NCBI RefSeq assembly: GCF_030063135.1
Contig: NZ_JASISO010000002.1
Span: 124,001-188,000 of the forward strand
Origin: Streptomyces sp. G-G2
Lineage (GTDB): Bacteria > Actinomycetota > Actinomycetes > Streptomycetales > Streptomycetaceae
DNA: 64,000 nt
Direction: 5' to 3'
The notes under the pieces are model-generated. The model did no database searches, had not been told where the DNA came from, and saw only the letters and a list, made by a program, of their open reading frames with translations. How positions within the stretch are numbered: the stretch's first letter is position 1; the number at the start of each line of letters is the position of its first letter. Both the position numbers and the translations under genes were made by a program. Shown piece by piece: positions 37,112 to 45,064 of this stretch.

Positions 37112-37528
37112 ATGGAGAGCAGTGGATCGAACACCGCGACCGAGCCTGGCAGGGCCCCGGCCGGAACGCAGGCCCCGGCCCCGGACCTGGTGACCGTGCC
37201 CACGCGGCAGGGACTGGAGGCGGTCGACATCATCCGCCGCGCCGCGAGCCGGGACAGCGGGGTCGGACCCGTGATGCACGACGGGTCCGGCGACACCCTC
37301 GGATTCCTGGTACCCCCCGGCACCGCCGACGCCTGGGACCTGCCGGGCAGCGCGTGTACGCAGACCAACGGGCGCGGCACCCGGTTCTTCGGCGAATCCC
37401 CCGCCGCGGGCGGCACCGGCTGGCTGCTGCCCCCGGACTCCACCGGTCCGGTCACCGATCCCGAGGTCCTGCGGGCGGCGCTCGGCGAGGCGGCCCGGCT
37501 GATCGAGGCCGCCGACAACTGCCGCTGA
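37112..37528 (+). CDS. Small conserved Streptomyces protein beside NsdA-like regulator
   Basis: 138 residues. A short low-complexity N-terminus precedes a compact domain with GLEAVDIIRRAASRDSGVGPVMHDG, TLGFLVPPGTADAWDLPGS and GTGWLLPPDST. Similar small proteins stand next to XRE-type regulators in streptomycetes (BldB-adjacent/SARP-type loci have comparable pairs), but no biochemical role is assigned. GGAGG (37102-37106) precedes ATG 37112. No signal or membrane segment. Confidence 0.68.
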   Translation: MESSGSNTATEPGRAPAGTQAPAPDLVTVPTRQGLEAVDIIRRAASRDSGVGPVMHDGSGDTLGFLVPPGTADAWDLPGSACTQTNGRGTRFFGESPAAGGTGWLLPPDSTGPVTDPEVLRAALGEAARLIEAADNCR

Positions 37529-37574
37529 GCCACCGGCCCGGGCCGGTGAGCTGGGACGACGCCATAATGAGGGC

Positions 37575-38471
37575 ATGGCAAAGGGCAGGCAGCGCGGCGA
37601 ACGAGGCGGCAGCGGGAACGGGAGCGGACGGACGGGGGCGGCCGAACCCCTCGTCGGCCAGGTCGACGGCGGCACGGCGGAGCTGACGCCGGACCGGGAG
37701 CGCGCCCACGCCTGGACCCTGCTGATCGACGGCGCCCCGCAGTCCCATGTGGACCTCGACGATCCGGGCTACCTGGACTTCTCCTACCAGCGCCGGATCG
37801 GGCACCTGATCGACCTGGCCGCCCCCGCCCGGCAGCCCCTCAACGTGCTGCACCTCGGCGGCGGCGCCTTCACCCTGGCCCGCTACACGGCGGCCGCGCG
37901 GCCCCGTTCCGCGCAGCAGGTCGTGGAGATCGACGCGGGCCTGGTGGCCTTCGTGCGGGCCCACCTCCCGCTCGACCCCCAGGCGCGGGTCCGGGTCCGG
38001 GCCACCGACGCGCGGGCCGGGATGGCCAAGCTCCCGGACGGCTGGGCGGACCTGGTGATCGCCGACGTGTTCAGCGGCGCGCGCACCCCCGCGCACCTGA
38101 CCAGCGCCGAGTTCCTGGACGACGTACGCCGGGTGCTGAAGCCCACCGGGTGGTACGTCGCCAACCTGGCGGACGGGCCGCCGCTGGCGCACCTGCGCGG
38201 GCAGATCGCCACCGCGGCCTCCCGGTTCGGGCAGCTGGCGATGGCCGCGGACCCCGTGGTGTGGCGGGGCAAACGCTTCGGCAACGCGGTGCTCGTGGCC
38301 GCGGACCAGGAGCTTCCGGTGGCCGAGTTCACCCGGCGGGTGGCGAGCGACCCGCACCCGGGACGGGTCGAGCACGGGCGGGAACTGGCCGCCTTCGCGG
38401 GCGGGGCCGCGCCGGTCGCCGACGCGTCGGCGGTGGCCTCGCCGGCGCCGCCGCCGTCGGTGTTCCGCTGA
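37575..38471 (+). CDS. Spermidine synthase-like (PABS-fold) protein
   Basis: 298 residues. The Rossmann methyltransferase-like core has VLHLGGGAFTLARY (motif I), VVEIDAGLVAFVRAHL, ATDARAGMAKLPDGWADLVIADVFSG (the position of the catalytic-loop acids) and FLDDVRRVLKPTGWYVANL. It resembles actinobacterial fused or truncated spermidine-synthase-family proteins without the N-terminal beta domain. The Lys/Arg/Gly-rich start and Ala/Pro tail are low-complexity. True aminopropyl transfer is unproven; many of these proteins have unknown substrates. Confidence 0.82.
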   Translation: MAKGRQRGERGGSGNGSGRTGAAEPLVGQVDGGTAELTPDRERAHAWTLLIDGAPQSHVDLDDPGYLDFSYQRRIGHLIDLAAPARQPLNVLHLGGGAFTLARYTAAARPRSAQQVVEIDAGLVAFVRAHLPLDPQARVRVRATDARAGMAKLPDGWADLVIADVFSGARTPAHLTSAEFLDDVRRVLKPTGWYVANLADGPPLAHLRGQIATAASRFGQLAMAADPVVWRGKRFGNAVLVAADQELPVAEFTRRVASDPHPGRVEHGRELAAFAGGAAPVADASAVASPAPPPSVFR

Positions 38472-38505
38472 GGGACCGCGATCCTTCGGCTCGGCGGCCG
38501 CTCGG

Positions 38506-39036
38506 CTACTCGTCGACGATCTCGACCGTGGGCGGATGGCCGTTCCACGTGCAGAAGACGGACACCGTCCGCTCGCCGCGGGTGAAGTTCACCCGGATCC
38601 ACTCCGTCTGCTTCCACACCTGCATCCGCCAGCCCGCCCCCGGGGTCGCGGAGACCAGCTGGCCCGCCGGGCCGCCGAGGTCAAGGACCACCCGGCCGCC
38701 CGGGACCGGGTAGCTGCGGACGCCGTCGGCCTCCTCCTCCGTCCCGGACGACGGCCGGCGGGACCCGCCGACCGGCGCGGACGGGGCGGACGGGGTGGCC
38801 GGCGGCGCCGACGGGGACGCTGCCGAGGGCGACGGCGAGGGGGTCGGTGACGGCGACGGCGCGGGCGGCAGGGCCGCGCCGGTCGAGGAGGAGCGGGGCA
38901 GCGCCGTCAACGGCACCGCGAGCGGGGGATCGTAGGCCGTACCGGACATCACGGTGTGGACGCCCCACCAGGAGAGCGTCACCGAGGCCCCGGTCGCCAG
39001 CGTCCAGGCCAGGGAGTGCACCAGTGCTCGTCGCAT
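38506..39036 (-). CDS. Membrane-anchored exported protein of unknown function
   Basis: 176 residues. One N-terminal helix (HSLAWTLATGASVTLSWWGV) precedes a long PSPSPTPSPSPSA linker and a small beta domain (VPGGRVVLDLGGPAGQLVSATP, MQVWKQTEWIRVNFTRGE, VSVFCTWNGHPPTVEIVDE). It is divergent from the response regulator across 79 bp and may be a sensor partner or target of that two-component system. ATG 39036. Confidence 0.75.
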   Translation of the reverse strand: MRRALVHSLAWTLATGASVTLSWWGVHTVMSGTAYDPPLAVPLTALPRSSSTGAALPPAPSPSPTPSPSPSAASPSAPPATPSAPSAPVGGSRRPSSGTEEEADGVRSYPVPGGRVVLDLGGPAGQLVSATPGAGWRMQVWKQTEWIRVNFTRGERTVSVFCTWNGHPPTVEIVDE

Positions 39037-39115
39037 CAGAGGACATACTGCACCACCCGTTCGAGTGAGGGCCCGACACCGCCGGGCGTCCCTCGAATGG
39101 ACTACGGTGCCGCTC

Positions 39116-39805
39116 ATGGCAAGTGTGCTCGTGGTCGAGGACGACCAGTTCGTACGTTCCGCCCTCATCCGGCACCTGACCGAGGCCTCCCACACCGTGC
39201 GGAGCGTCGGCACCGCCCTGGAGGCCCTGCGCGAGGTCGCGCACCACCGCTTCGACCTGGTCATCCTGGACCTCGGACTGCCCGACCTGGACGGGGCGGA
39301 GGCGCTGAAGATGCTGCGCGGGATCACCGACGTACCGGTGATCATCGCGACCGCGCGCGACGACGAGGCGGAGATCGTCCGGCTGCTCAACGACGGCGCC
39401 GACGACTACCTGACCAAGCCCTTCTCCGTGGAGCACCTCTCGGCCCGGATGGCCGCCGTGCTGCGCCGTTCGCGGGCCGCCGCCGGGGGCGAACCGCCCT
39501 CGCGGGTGCTGCGGGTGGGCGGGCTGGCCATCGACCCGCTGCGGCGTCAGGCGGAGCTGGACGGGGCCGTACTGGACCTGACCCGCCGGGAGTTCGACCT
39601 GCTGGCCTTCCTGGCCGGGCGGCCCGGGGTGGTCGTGGCCCGGCGCGAGCTGCTGGCCGAGGTGTGGCAGCAGTCGTACGGCGACGACCAGACCATCGAC
39701 GTCCACCTGTCCTGGCTGCGCCGCAAGCTCGGCGAGACGGCGGCCAGCCCGCGCTACCTGCACACGCTGCGGGGGGTCGGGGTCAAGCTGGAGCCGCCGC
39801 GGTGA
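39116..39805 (+). CDS. OmpR/PhoB-family response regulator
   Basis: 229 residues. In the receiver domain D52 is the phosphoacceptor (FDLVILDLGLPD), acidic residues are in VVEDDQF and the conserved Lys in YLTKPFS. A C-terminal winged helix binds DNA ([42 protein letters not shown]). ATG 39116 gives the standard start. It pairs with the histidine kinase 91 bp downstream. Signal and targets are unknown; the divergent exported protein is an obvious candidate target. Confidence 0.94.
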   Translation: MASVLVVEDDQFVRSALIRHLTEASHTVRSVGTALEALREVAHHRFDLVILDLGLPDLDGAEALKMLRGITDVPVIIATARDDEAEIVRLLNDGADDYLTKPFSVEHLSARMAAVLRRSRAAAGGEPPSRVLRVGGLAIDPLRRQAELDGAVLDLTRREFDLLAFLAGRPGVVVARRELLAEVWQQSYGDDQTIDVHLSWLRRKLGETAASPRYLHTLRGVGVKLEPPR

Positions 39806-39896
39806 GCGGGGTCCGCCGGGCGCGCGCCGGGGCGGGCTCCGGCGTCGGCCACCGCTCGGGCGGCGGCTCCCGTCGGATCGGGGCGGGCCGGGCGCG

Positions 39897-41294
39897 ATGA
39901 GGTGGGCGCTCGTCAAGGTGTGCCTCGCGGTCACCACCATGGTCGTCGCGGCCTTCGCCATCCCCCTGGGACTGGTGGTCCGGGAGATGGCCAGCGACCG
40001 GGCCTTCTCCAACGCCGAACGGCAGGCCGCCACCATCGGGCCCACCCTCTCCATCACCACCGATCCGCTCCAGCTGCGCAAGGCCGTCGAGTCCACGCAG
40101 ATGGGCGCGGCCCGGCGGATGGCCGTGCACGTGCCCGCCGTCGGCGGTGGCGCGGCGGTGGACATCGGCGGCCCGGCCGAGAGCGGCGCGGGCTGGGCCG
40201 GGGCGCACGCCGTCGCCGAGACCCGCGCCTACGGGCGGGCGATGACCACCTCGGTGCCCGGCGGGGGCTCGGCGCTGCTCCAGCCCACTGCGCTCGGCTC
40301 CGGAGACATCGCGGTGATCGAGATCTACGTGCCGGAGAGCGAGGTCAGCAACGGCGTCAGCACGGCCTGGCTGGTCCTCGCGGGCGTGGGCCTCGCACTG
40401 ATCGTGGGCTCGGTGGCGGTGGCCGACCGGCTCGGCGCCCGGCTGGTGCGCCCCGCCGAACGGCTCGCCGACGCCGCCCACCGGCTGGGCGACGGCAAGC
40501 TCGGGGCGCGGGTCCCCGAGGAGGGGCCGAAGGAACTCCGGTCGGCCGCGATCGCGTTCAACGCCATGGCGGACCAGGTCGTCGAACTCCTCGCCAGCGA
40601 GCGGGAGCTGGCCGCCGACCTCTCGCACCGGCTGCGGACGCCGCTGACGGTGCTGCGGCTCAACGCGGCCTCCCTCGGGGACGGTCCGGCGGCCGAGCAG
40701 ACCCGGGCGGCCGTCGAGCAGCTGGAACGCGAGGTGGACACCATCATCCGGACCGCGCGCGAGCAGCGGCCCGCCGCCGCGCAGGGCTTCTCGGGCGCGG
40801 GCTGCGACGCCTCCGAGGTGATCCGGGACCGGATGGCCTTCTGGTCGGCGCTGGCGGAGGACGAGGGCCGGGAGGTGCGGCTGGCCGGCGTGGACCGGGT
40901 CGTACGGATCCCCGTGGGCCGGCCCGAACTGGCGGCCGCGCTCGACGCGATGCTCGGCAACGTCTTCCGGCACACCGCCGAGGGCACGCCCTTCGCGGTG
41001 GACGTGCACGACGCGGGGGGCGCGGTGATCGTGCTCGTCTCGGACGCCGGGCCGGGCATCGCCGACCCCGACGCGGCGCTGCGGCGCGGCAACGACGGGG
41101 GACGGGACGGGTCCACCGGACTGGGCCTGGACATCGTGCGCAGGGTCGCGGAATCGACCGGCGGGGACGTGCGGCTGGGGCGGTCGGTGCTGGGGGGTAC
41201 CGAGGTGCGGGTGTGGATCGCGCTGGACGGGCGGGCCCGGGGCGAATCGGGCGGGGCGCGGGGGCGCCGTGGACGGCGTAAGCGCTCCAAGTGA
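39897..41294 (+). CDS. Sensor histidine kinase of the two-component system
   Basis: 465 residues. It has an N-terminal membrane helix, an extracytoplasmic sensor of about 120 residues, a second helix (WLVLAGVGLALIVGSVAVA), a HAMP domain (RPAERLADAAHRLGDGKLGARVPEEG), the phosphorylated H244 in LSHRLRTPLTVL, and an HATPase domain (N-box MLGNVFRHTAEG, DAGPGI, TGLGLDIV). All catalytic boxes are complete. The C-terminal 20 residues are an Arg/Gly tail (RGRRGRRKRSK). Confidence 0.94.
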   Translation: MRWALVKVCLAVTTMVVAAFAIPLGLVVREMASDRAFSNAERQAATIGPTLSITTDPLQLRKAVESTQMGAARRMAVHVPAVGGGAAVDIGGPAESGAGWAGAHAVAETRAYGRAMTTSVPGGGSALLQPTALGSGDIAVIEIYVPESEVSNGVSTAWLVLAGVGLALIVGSVAVADRLGARLVRPAERLADAAHRLGDGKLGARVPEEGPKELRSAAIAFNAMADQVVELLASERELAADLSHRLRTPLTVLRLNAASLGDGPAAEQTRAAVEQLEREVDTIIRTAREQRPAAAQGFSGAGCDASEVIRDRMAFWSALAEDEGREVRLAGVDRVVRIPVGRPELAAALDAMLGNVFRHTAEGTPFAVDVHDAGGAVIVLVSDAGPGIADPDAALRRGNDGGRDGSTGLGLDIVRRVAESTGGDVRLGRSVLGGTEVRVWIALDGRARGESGGARGRRGRRKRSK

Positions 41295-41379
41295 CACCGG
41301 CGCGGCAAGTGACGTAAGAGGGGCGGGACGGGGGCGCGCCTTATGGGTGCTTTGTCTCTATATCGGTACGGTCCGGCGC

Positions 41380-41544
41380 ATGGACACCCTTATCTTCGGC
41401 GGGCTCCTCGCCACCCTGATCGCGATGTACCGGGAGTCGTCCCGGGCGATCCTGCTCGCGGCCTGGTGGGTCGTACTGCTCGCCGTGATCCTGCTGATGG
41501 CGCACCACATCACCAGCGGCCTCGCCCTCACCCTGAGCTACTGA
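41380..41544 (+). CDS. Small membrane protein, DUF5993-like
   Basis: 54 residues, almost entirely two membrane helices (LIFGGLLATLIAMYRES and AILLAAWWVVLLAVILLMAHHI). ATG 41380; the TGA is followed after 2 bp by the DsbB-like start. Small proteins of this type are regularly paired with DsbB homologues in actinobacteria, so a role in stabilising or regulating that enzyme is likely but unproven. Confidence 0.78.
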   Translation: MDTLIFGGLLATLIAMYRESSRAILLAAWWVVLLAVILLMAHHITSGLALTLSY

Positions 41545-41546
41545 CC

Positions 41547-42191
41547 GTGGCCGCGATGACCGGGCTCGTGCCGGAGTCCGCACTGACGGGCGGGCTGCTG
41601 GGCCGGGTCCAGTACTGGTTCGCGTGCCTCTTCGTCGTCGGCTGGACGGGGGTCGTCTGCGGGGGGCTCTTCTTCCAGTTCGGGCTGTGGGAGTACCCGT
41701 GCCCGCTGTGCGTCGTGCAGCGGATGTTCATGCTGCTGGCCGCGACCGGGGCGGCGTACATCATCCGTACCGGGCTGGCGGCCGGGGCGGTGACGGGGCG
41801 CGACTACATGATGGGCTGGGGGCTGTCCCTGGTCGCGGTGATCGGCGGGTCGTTCGCGTCCTGGCGGCAGACGATGCTGCACGTCCTGCCGGGGGACAAG
41901 GGGTTCGGGAGCGAGGTGTTCGGCCTCCACCTGTACGTGTGGGCGTGGATGCTCTTCCAGGCCTCGGCGGTCGCGATCGGGATCGTCCTGGCCTTCGCGC
42001 ACTCGACGGCGGACCGGGCGGTGCCGGAGGACGGGCCGTACCGGGCGGTGGGGACGGCCGCGCTGTGGTTCCTCGGTGTGGTGATCGCGGTGAACGTGGT
42101 GGCGGTGTTCTTCGAGGAGGGGTTCCACTGGTTCCTTCCGGACGACCCGACGAAGTACCGGCTGCTCTACGACATCGGCCTCCTCGGCTGA
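41547..42191 (+). CDS. DsbB-like disulfide bond formation membrane protein
   Basis: 214 residues from GTG 41547, or 211 from ATG 41556. Four membrane helices; the first periplasmic-side loop carries the redox pair in YPCPLCVVQRMFML, as in DsbB. A second Cys pair is not evident, which is a difference from E. coli DsbB. It probably reoxidises an extracytoplasmic thiol oxidase by passing electrons to quinone. Its direct link with the DUF5993-like gene suggests a two-component membrane unit. Confidence 0.85.
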   Translation: MAAMTGLVPESALTGGLLGRVQYWFACLFVVGWTGVVCGGLFFQFGLWEYPCPLCVVQRMFMLLAATGAAYIIRTGLAAGAVTGRDYMMGWGLSLVAVIGGSFASWRQTMLHVLPGDKGFGSEVFGLHLYVWAWMLFQASAVAIGIVLAFAHSTADRAVPEDGPYRAVGTAALWFLGVVIAVNVVAVFFEEGFHWFLPDDPTKYRLLYDIGLLG

Positions 42192-42272
42192 GGCGCGGGG
42201 GTCATCCTCGCGGGGCCGGGTGGTGGGTGGCCGGTGGCCGGGCCTTCGGCTGGCGGTCGGGTCGTCGACTGG

Positions 42273-42301
42273 TCAGGCGTTCAGGCGTTCAGGCGTTCAG
42301 G
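42273..42301 (+). repeat. 8-bp tandem repeat (TCAGGCGT), 3.6 copies
   Basis: Three full units of TCAGGCGT plus TCAGG end 14 bp before ATG 42316, immediately before the ribosome-binding sequence GAAAGGG. It lies in the 5' leader, so changes in copy number would alter promoter or leader spacing rather than the reading frame. Confidence 0.85.
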
Positions 42302-42315
42302 AAAGGGCGTACGTC

Positions 42316-43035
42316 ATGCGTTACGCAGTACTCGGAACCGGGATCGTCGGCCGCACCATCGCCGGGAAGCTGGTCTCCCTCGGCCACGAGGTGGTGATCG
42401 GCACCCGCGACCCCGCCGTCACGCTCGCCGTGCGCGAGCCGGGGGAGACCGGGACCCCGCCGTACGCGGACTGGCGGGCCGGGAACCCGGAGGTGCGGCT
42501 GGCCTCCTTCGCCGACGCGGCGGAAGGGGCCGACGTACTCGTCAACGCCACCGGTGGCCGGGTCAGCCTGCTGGCGCTGGCCTCGGTGGACACCGCGCAC
42601 GTCGACGGGAAGGTGCTGATCGACATCGCCAACCCGCTCGACTTCTCCCGGGGGTTCCCGCCCGGCCTCGACCCGGTCGGCACCGACAGTCTCGGTGAGC
42701 AGATCCAGCGGGCGCACCCCGCGCTGCGCGTGGTCAAGACGCTGAACACCATGCAGTGCGGGGTGATGGTCGACCCGTCCCGGGTGGCCGGGGAGCACCA
42801 CGTGTTCCTGTCCGGGGACGACGGGGAGGCGAAGAAGGAGGTGCGGGAGCTGCTGCACTCCTTCGGGTGGCCCGAGACGGGCGTGCTCGACCTCGGCGGA
42901 ATCGAGACCGCGCGTGGAACCGAGATGCTGCTGCCGATCTGGCTGCGGCTGATGGGCACGCTCGGGCACACCGATTTCAACTTCCACATCCAGGGCGCGG
43001 GGGCCGGGACGGGCGCGGGTACCGGCGGCCCCTGA
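42316..43035 (+). CDS. NADP-binding oxidoreductase, F420-dependent NADP reductase-like
   Basis: 239 residues. The N-terminal Rossmann motif MRYAVLGTGIVGRTIAGKL and VVIGTRDP (Arg for the NADP phosphate) belong to the F420_oxidored family. VLIDIANPLDF, VKTLNTMQCGVM and TEMLLPIWLRLMGTLG follow the family pattern. These enzymes pass hydride between NADP and F420 or reduce small substrates. The C-terminus ends in a Gly/Ala/Thr tail (GAGAGTGAGTGG). GAAAGGG before ATG 42316; the leader contains an 8-bp tandem repeat. Confidence 0.85.
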   Translation: MRYAVLGTGIVGRTIAGKLVSLGHEVVIGTRDPAVTLAVREPGETGTPPYADWRAGNPEVRLASFADAAEGADVLVNATGGRVSLLALASVDTAHVDGKVLIDIANPLDFSRGFPPGLDPVGTDSLGEQIQRAHPALRVVKTLNTMQCGVMVDPSRVAGEHHVFLSGDDGEAKKEVRELLHSFGWPETGVLDLGGIETARGTEMLLPIWLRLMGTLGHTDFNFHIQGAGAGTGAGTGGP

Positions 43036-43101
43036 CGGGCGAGGAATTGTTGCCGGGCCGGGTGGCTGAGCCGAGGGTGGGCGTGACGGAAGGAGTCACG
43101 C

Positions 43102-43404
43102 ATGAGAGTCATGCTTCGGATGCACCTGGACACGGCCGCCGCGAACGAGGGCACCACGAACGGCACGCTGGAGCGGGCGATGGGCCGGCTCATGGAGGCG
43201 TTGAATCCGGAGGCCTCCTACTTCGGACTGTCCGAGGGGGTGCGCTCCTGCTGGATCGTCTTCGACATGCGGGACAGCTCGCAGCTGCCGACGCTGACCG
43301 AGGAACTGTTCGTGGAGTTCGGCGCGGAGATCGAGATCGCGCCGGTGATGGACCGCGACGACCTGGCGAAGGGGCTGCGGGCACTGGGCACGGCGGGGCA
43401 CTGA
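43102..43404 (+). CDS. Small DUF3303-like protein
   Basis: 100 residues, ferredoxin-like alternation of strands and helices (MRVMLRMHLDTAAAN, SCWIVFDMRDSSQLPTLTEEL, AEIEIAPVMDRDDLAKGL). Resembles DUF3303/YciI-type dimeric alpha-beta proteins. A strong GGAAGGAG precedes ATG 43102. Function unknown. Confidence 0.75.
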   Translation: MRVMLRMHLDTAAANEGTTNGTLERAMGRLMEALNPEASYFGLSEGVRSCWIVFDMRDSSQLPTLTEELFVEFGAEIEIAPVMDRDDLAKGLRALGTAGH

Positions 43405-43506
43405 CGGGCGCCCCCGCGCGGCGCCCGGCGGGGCGGCGGGGCGCCGTGGGGGACGGCCTGGCGGCGGGGTTGAGGGGCGGAACGGCCGGTGGGGTGGCCG
43501 GTGGGA

Positions 43507-44088
43507 TCACGTGGCGGGCTTGTCCGTGGTGTCCGTCGTGTCCGTCGCTTTCGGCTTCTCCGTCGTGTCCGTCGTGTCCGTCGCTTCCTTCGCGCCGGAG
43601 GTCAGGCGGCGGGCCTGGGCCCGGCCGACCTCGGCGGCGCGGTGCAGGTAGTCGCCGATGACGGCGAGTTCGCTGTCCGAGTAGTCGGCCAGTACGGCGC
43701 CGAAAGCGCGTCCCGGGGTCTCCCAGGCCGCGCCGATCCGGGCGCGCGCCGCGGGGGCGAGGGCGACGAGGGAGCGGCGGCGGTCGTGGGGGTCGGCGTG
43801 CCGCTCCACGATCCCCGCCTTGACCAACCGGTCGACGAGCCGGGTGGCGGAACCCGAGGTCAGGCCGGTGAGTCGGGCGATGTCGCCCGTGCTGACGGGG
43901 TCGGGTTCCATGTCGAGGAGCGCCACGCACTGCAGGTCGGTGGGGTGCAGACCGATGTGGTCGGCCATCGCCTGGCTGAAGACCGAGTAGTCGGCGTAGT
44001 GCCGCTGGCTCTCGGTGACGACCCGCGCCAGCAGCTCGGCGCGGGTCCAGGCCTGGGAATCACCCGAAGGAAGTGAATCGGTTGACAT
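43507..44088 (-). CDS. MarR-family transcriptional regulator with Asp/Thr repeat tail
   Basis: 193 residues from ATG 44088, which has GGAGGAG upstream; ATG 44100 is a less likely start. The winged helix is PVSTGDIARLTGLTSGSATRLVDRL with wing RHADPHDRRRSLVAL. The last 25 residues repeat ATDTTDTTEKPK / ATDTTDTTDKPAT and come from a 28-bp duplication in DNA. The gene is divergent from the NmrA-like reductase, with a palindrome in between, so it probably represses that gene and itself. Confidence 0.9.
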   Translation of the reverse strand: MSTDSLPSGDSQAWTRAELLARVVTESQRHYADYSVFSQAMADHIGLHPTDLQCVALLDMEPDPVSTGDIARLTGLTSGSATRLVDRLVKAGIVERHADPHDRRRSLVALAPAARARIGAAWETPGRAFGAVLADYSDSELAVIGDYLHRAAEVGRAQARRLTSGAKEATDTTDTTEKPKATDTTDTTDKPAT

Positions 44089-44113
44089 CGGCTCCTCCAT
44101 GCTTCAGATTTGA

Positions 44114-44126
44114 CTGCGTGACGCAG
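44114..44126. promoter_or_regulatory. Palindromic operator between MarR regulator and reductase
   Basis: CTGCGTGACGCAG is a perfect inverted repeat with a one-base centre, located 26 bp upstream of the MarR start in the 133-bp divergent region. A related half-site (GCGCAG, 44137-44142) follows. It is the best candidate for the MarR site. Confidence 0.55.
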
Positions 44127-44221
44127 AGAATGTGTAGCGCAGAAGGTGCGCGGCGCGGAATCTGTGCCACGTATTCAGTCTAGCTGTCGAAGCTCACCGA
44201 GACCTACCAAGGGAACATGTC

Positions 44222-45064
44222 ATGACGATCCTCGTCACCGGCGGCCGCGGCGCCGTCGCCCGCGGCCTCGCCGCTCTGCTCGTCGAGCGCGGGATCCCGT
44301 TCCGCCCGGCCTCCCGCGAGCCCGCGGCGCCCGGCGCGGCCCCCGGGTCCGTCCACTGCGACCTGACCGATCCGGCCACCTTCCCGGCCGCCCTGAAGGG
44401 CGTCCGGTCCGTCTTCCTCTACGCCGCCGCCGAAGGCATCGACGACTTCGTCAAGGAGGCCGTCACCGCGGGAGTGCAGCACATCGCGCTCCTGTCCTCC
44501 TCCAGCGTGCTGGGGCCCGACGCCCGGGAGAGTGCCCTGTCCGCCTCGCACCTCGCCGTGGAGGAGGCCCTGCTCGCCGCTCCGCTGCGGACCACGCTGC
44601 TGCGGCCCGGCTCCTTCGCGAGCAATGCGGGCAGCTGGGCCTGGCCCATCCGGTCCGGTGCTCCCGTGCGACTGCCCTACCCCGGCTCGCACAGCGATCC
44701 GGTGCACGAGACCGACATCGCCGAGGCGGCTTTCGCCGTCCTCACCGACGCCGGTCTCGGCGGGCGCGCGTACACCCTCACCGGGCCCCGGTCGCTGAGC
44801 TTCGAGGCCCAGATCGAGATCCTGGCCGGAGTCCTCGGCCGTCCCATCGCCTGCGAGACGATCACCCCGGCCGCGTGGAAGTCCTCCGTCGCCGACTACA
44901 TCCCGGAGCCCTACGCCGATGCGCTCCTGGCCTACTGGGCCGCCTCGGACGGGGTTCCCGTAGAGATAACCGACACCGTCGAGCTCCTCACCGGCCACCC
45001 GGCCCGCTCGTTCGCGACCTGGGCCGAGGAGCACGTCGCCGAGTTCGCCGCGCCGCAGGCCTAA
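44222..45064 (+). CDS. NmrA-like NAD(P)-binding reductase
   Basis: 280 residues of the atypical short-chain dehydrogenase type: [20 protein letters not shown] gives the GGxGxxA nucleotide loop, [13 protein letters not shown] the central strand, [13 protein letters not shown] and [13 protein letters not shown] the later motifs. It lacks a classical YxxxK, as NmrA/quinone-reductase-2-like proteins do. MarR plus NmrA pairs are common and often respond to quinones or electrophiles. ATG 44222 follows AAGGGAA. Its stop overlaps the convergent bglC stop by 4 bp. Confidence 0.85.
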   Translation: MTILVTGGRGAVARGLAALLVERGIPFRPASREPAAPGAAPGSVHCDLTDPATFPAALKGVRSVFLYAAAEGIDDFVKEAVTAGVQHIALLSSSSVLGPDARESALSASHLAVEEALLAAPLRTTLLRPGSFASNAGSWAWPIRSGAPVRLPYPGSHSDPVHETDIAEAAFAVLTDAGLGGRAYTLTGPRSLSFEAQIEILAGVLGRPIACETITPAAWKSSVADYIPEPYADALLAYWAASDGVPVEITDTVELLTGHPARSFATWAEEHVAEFAAPQA

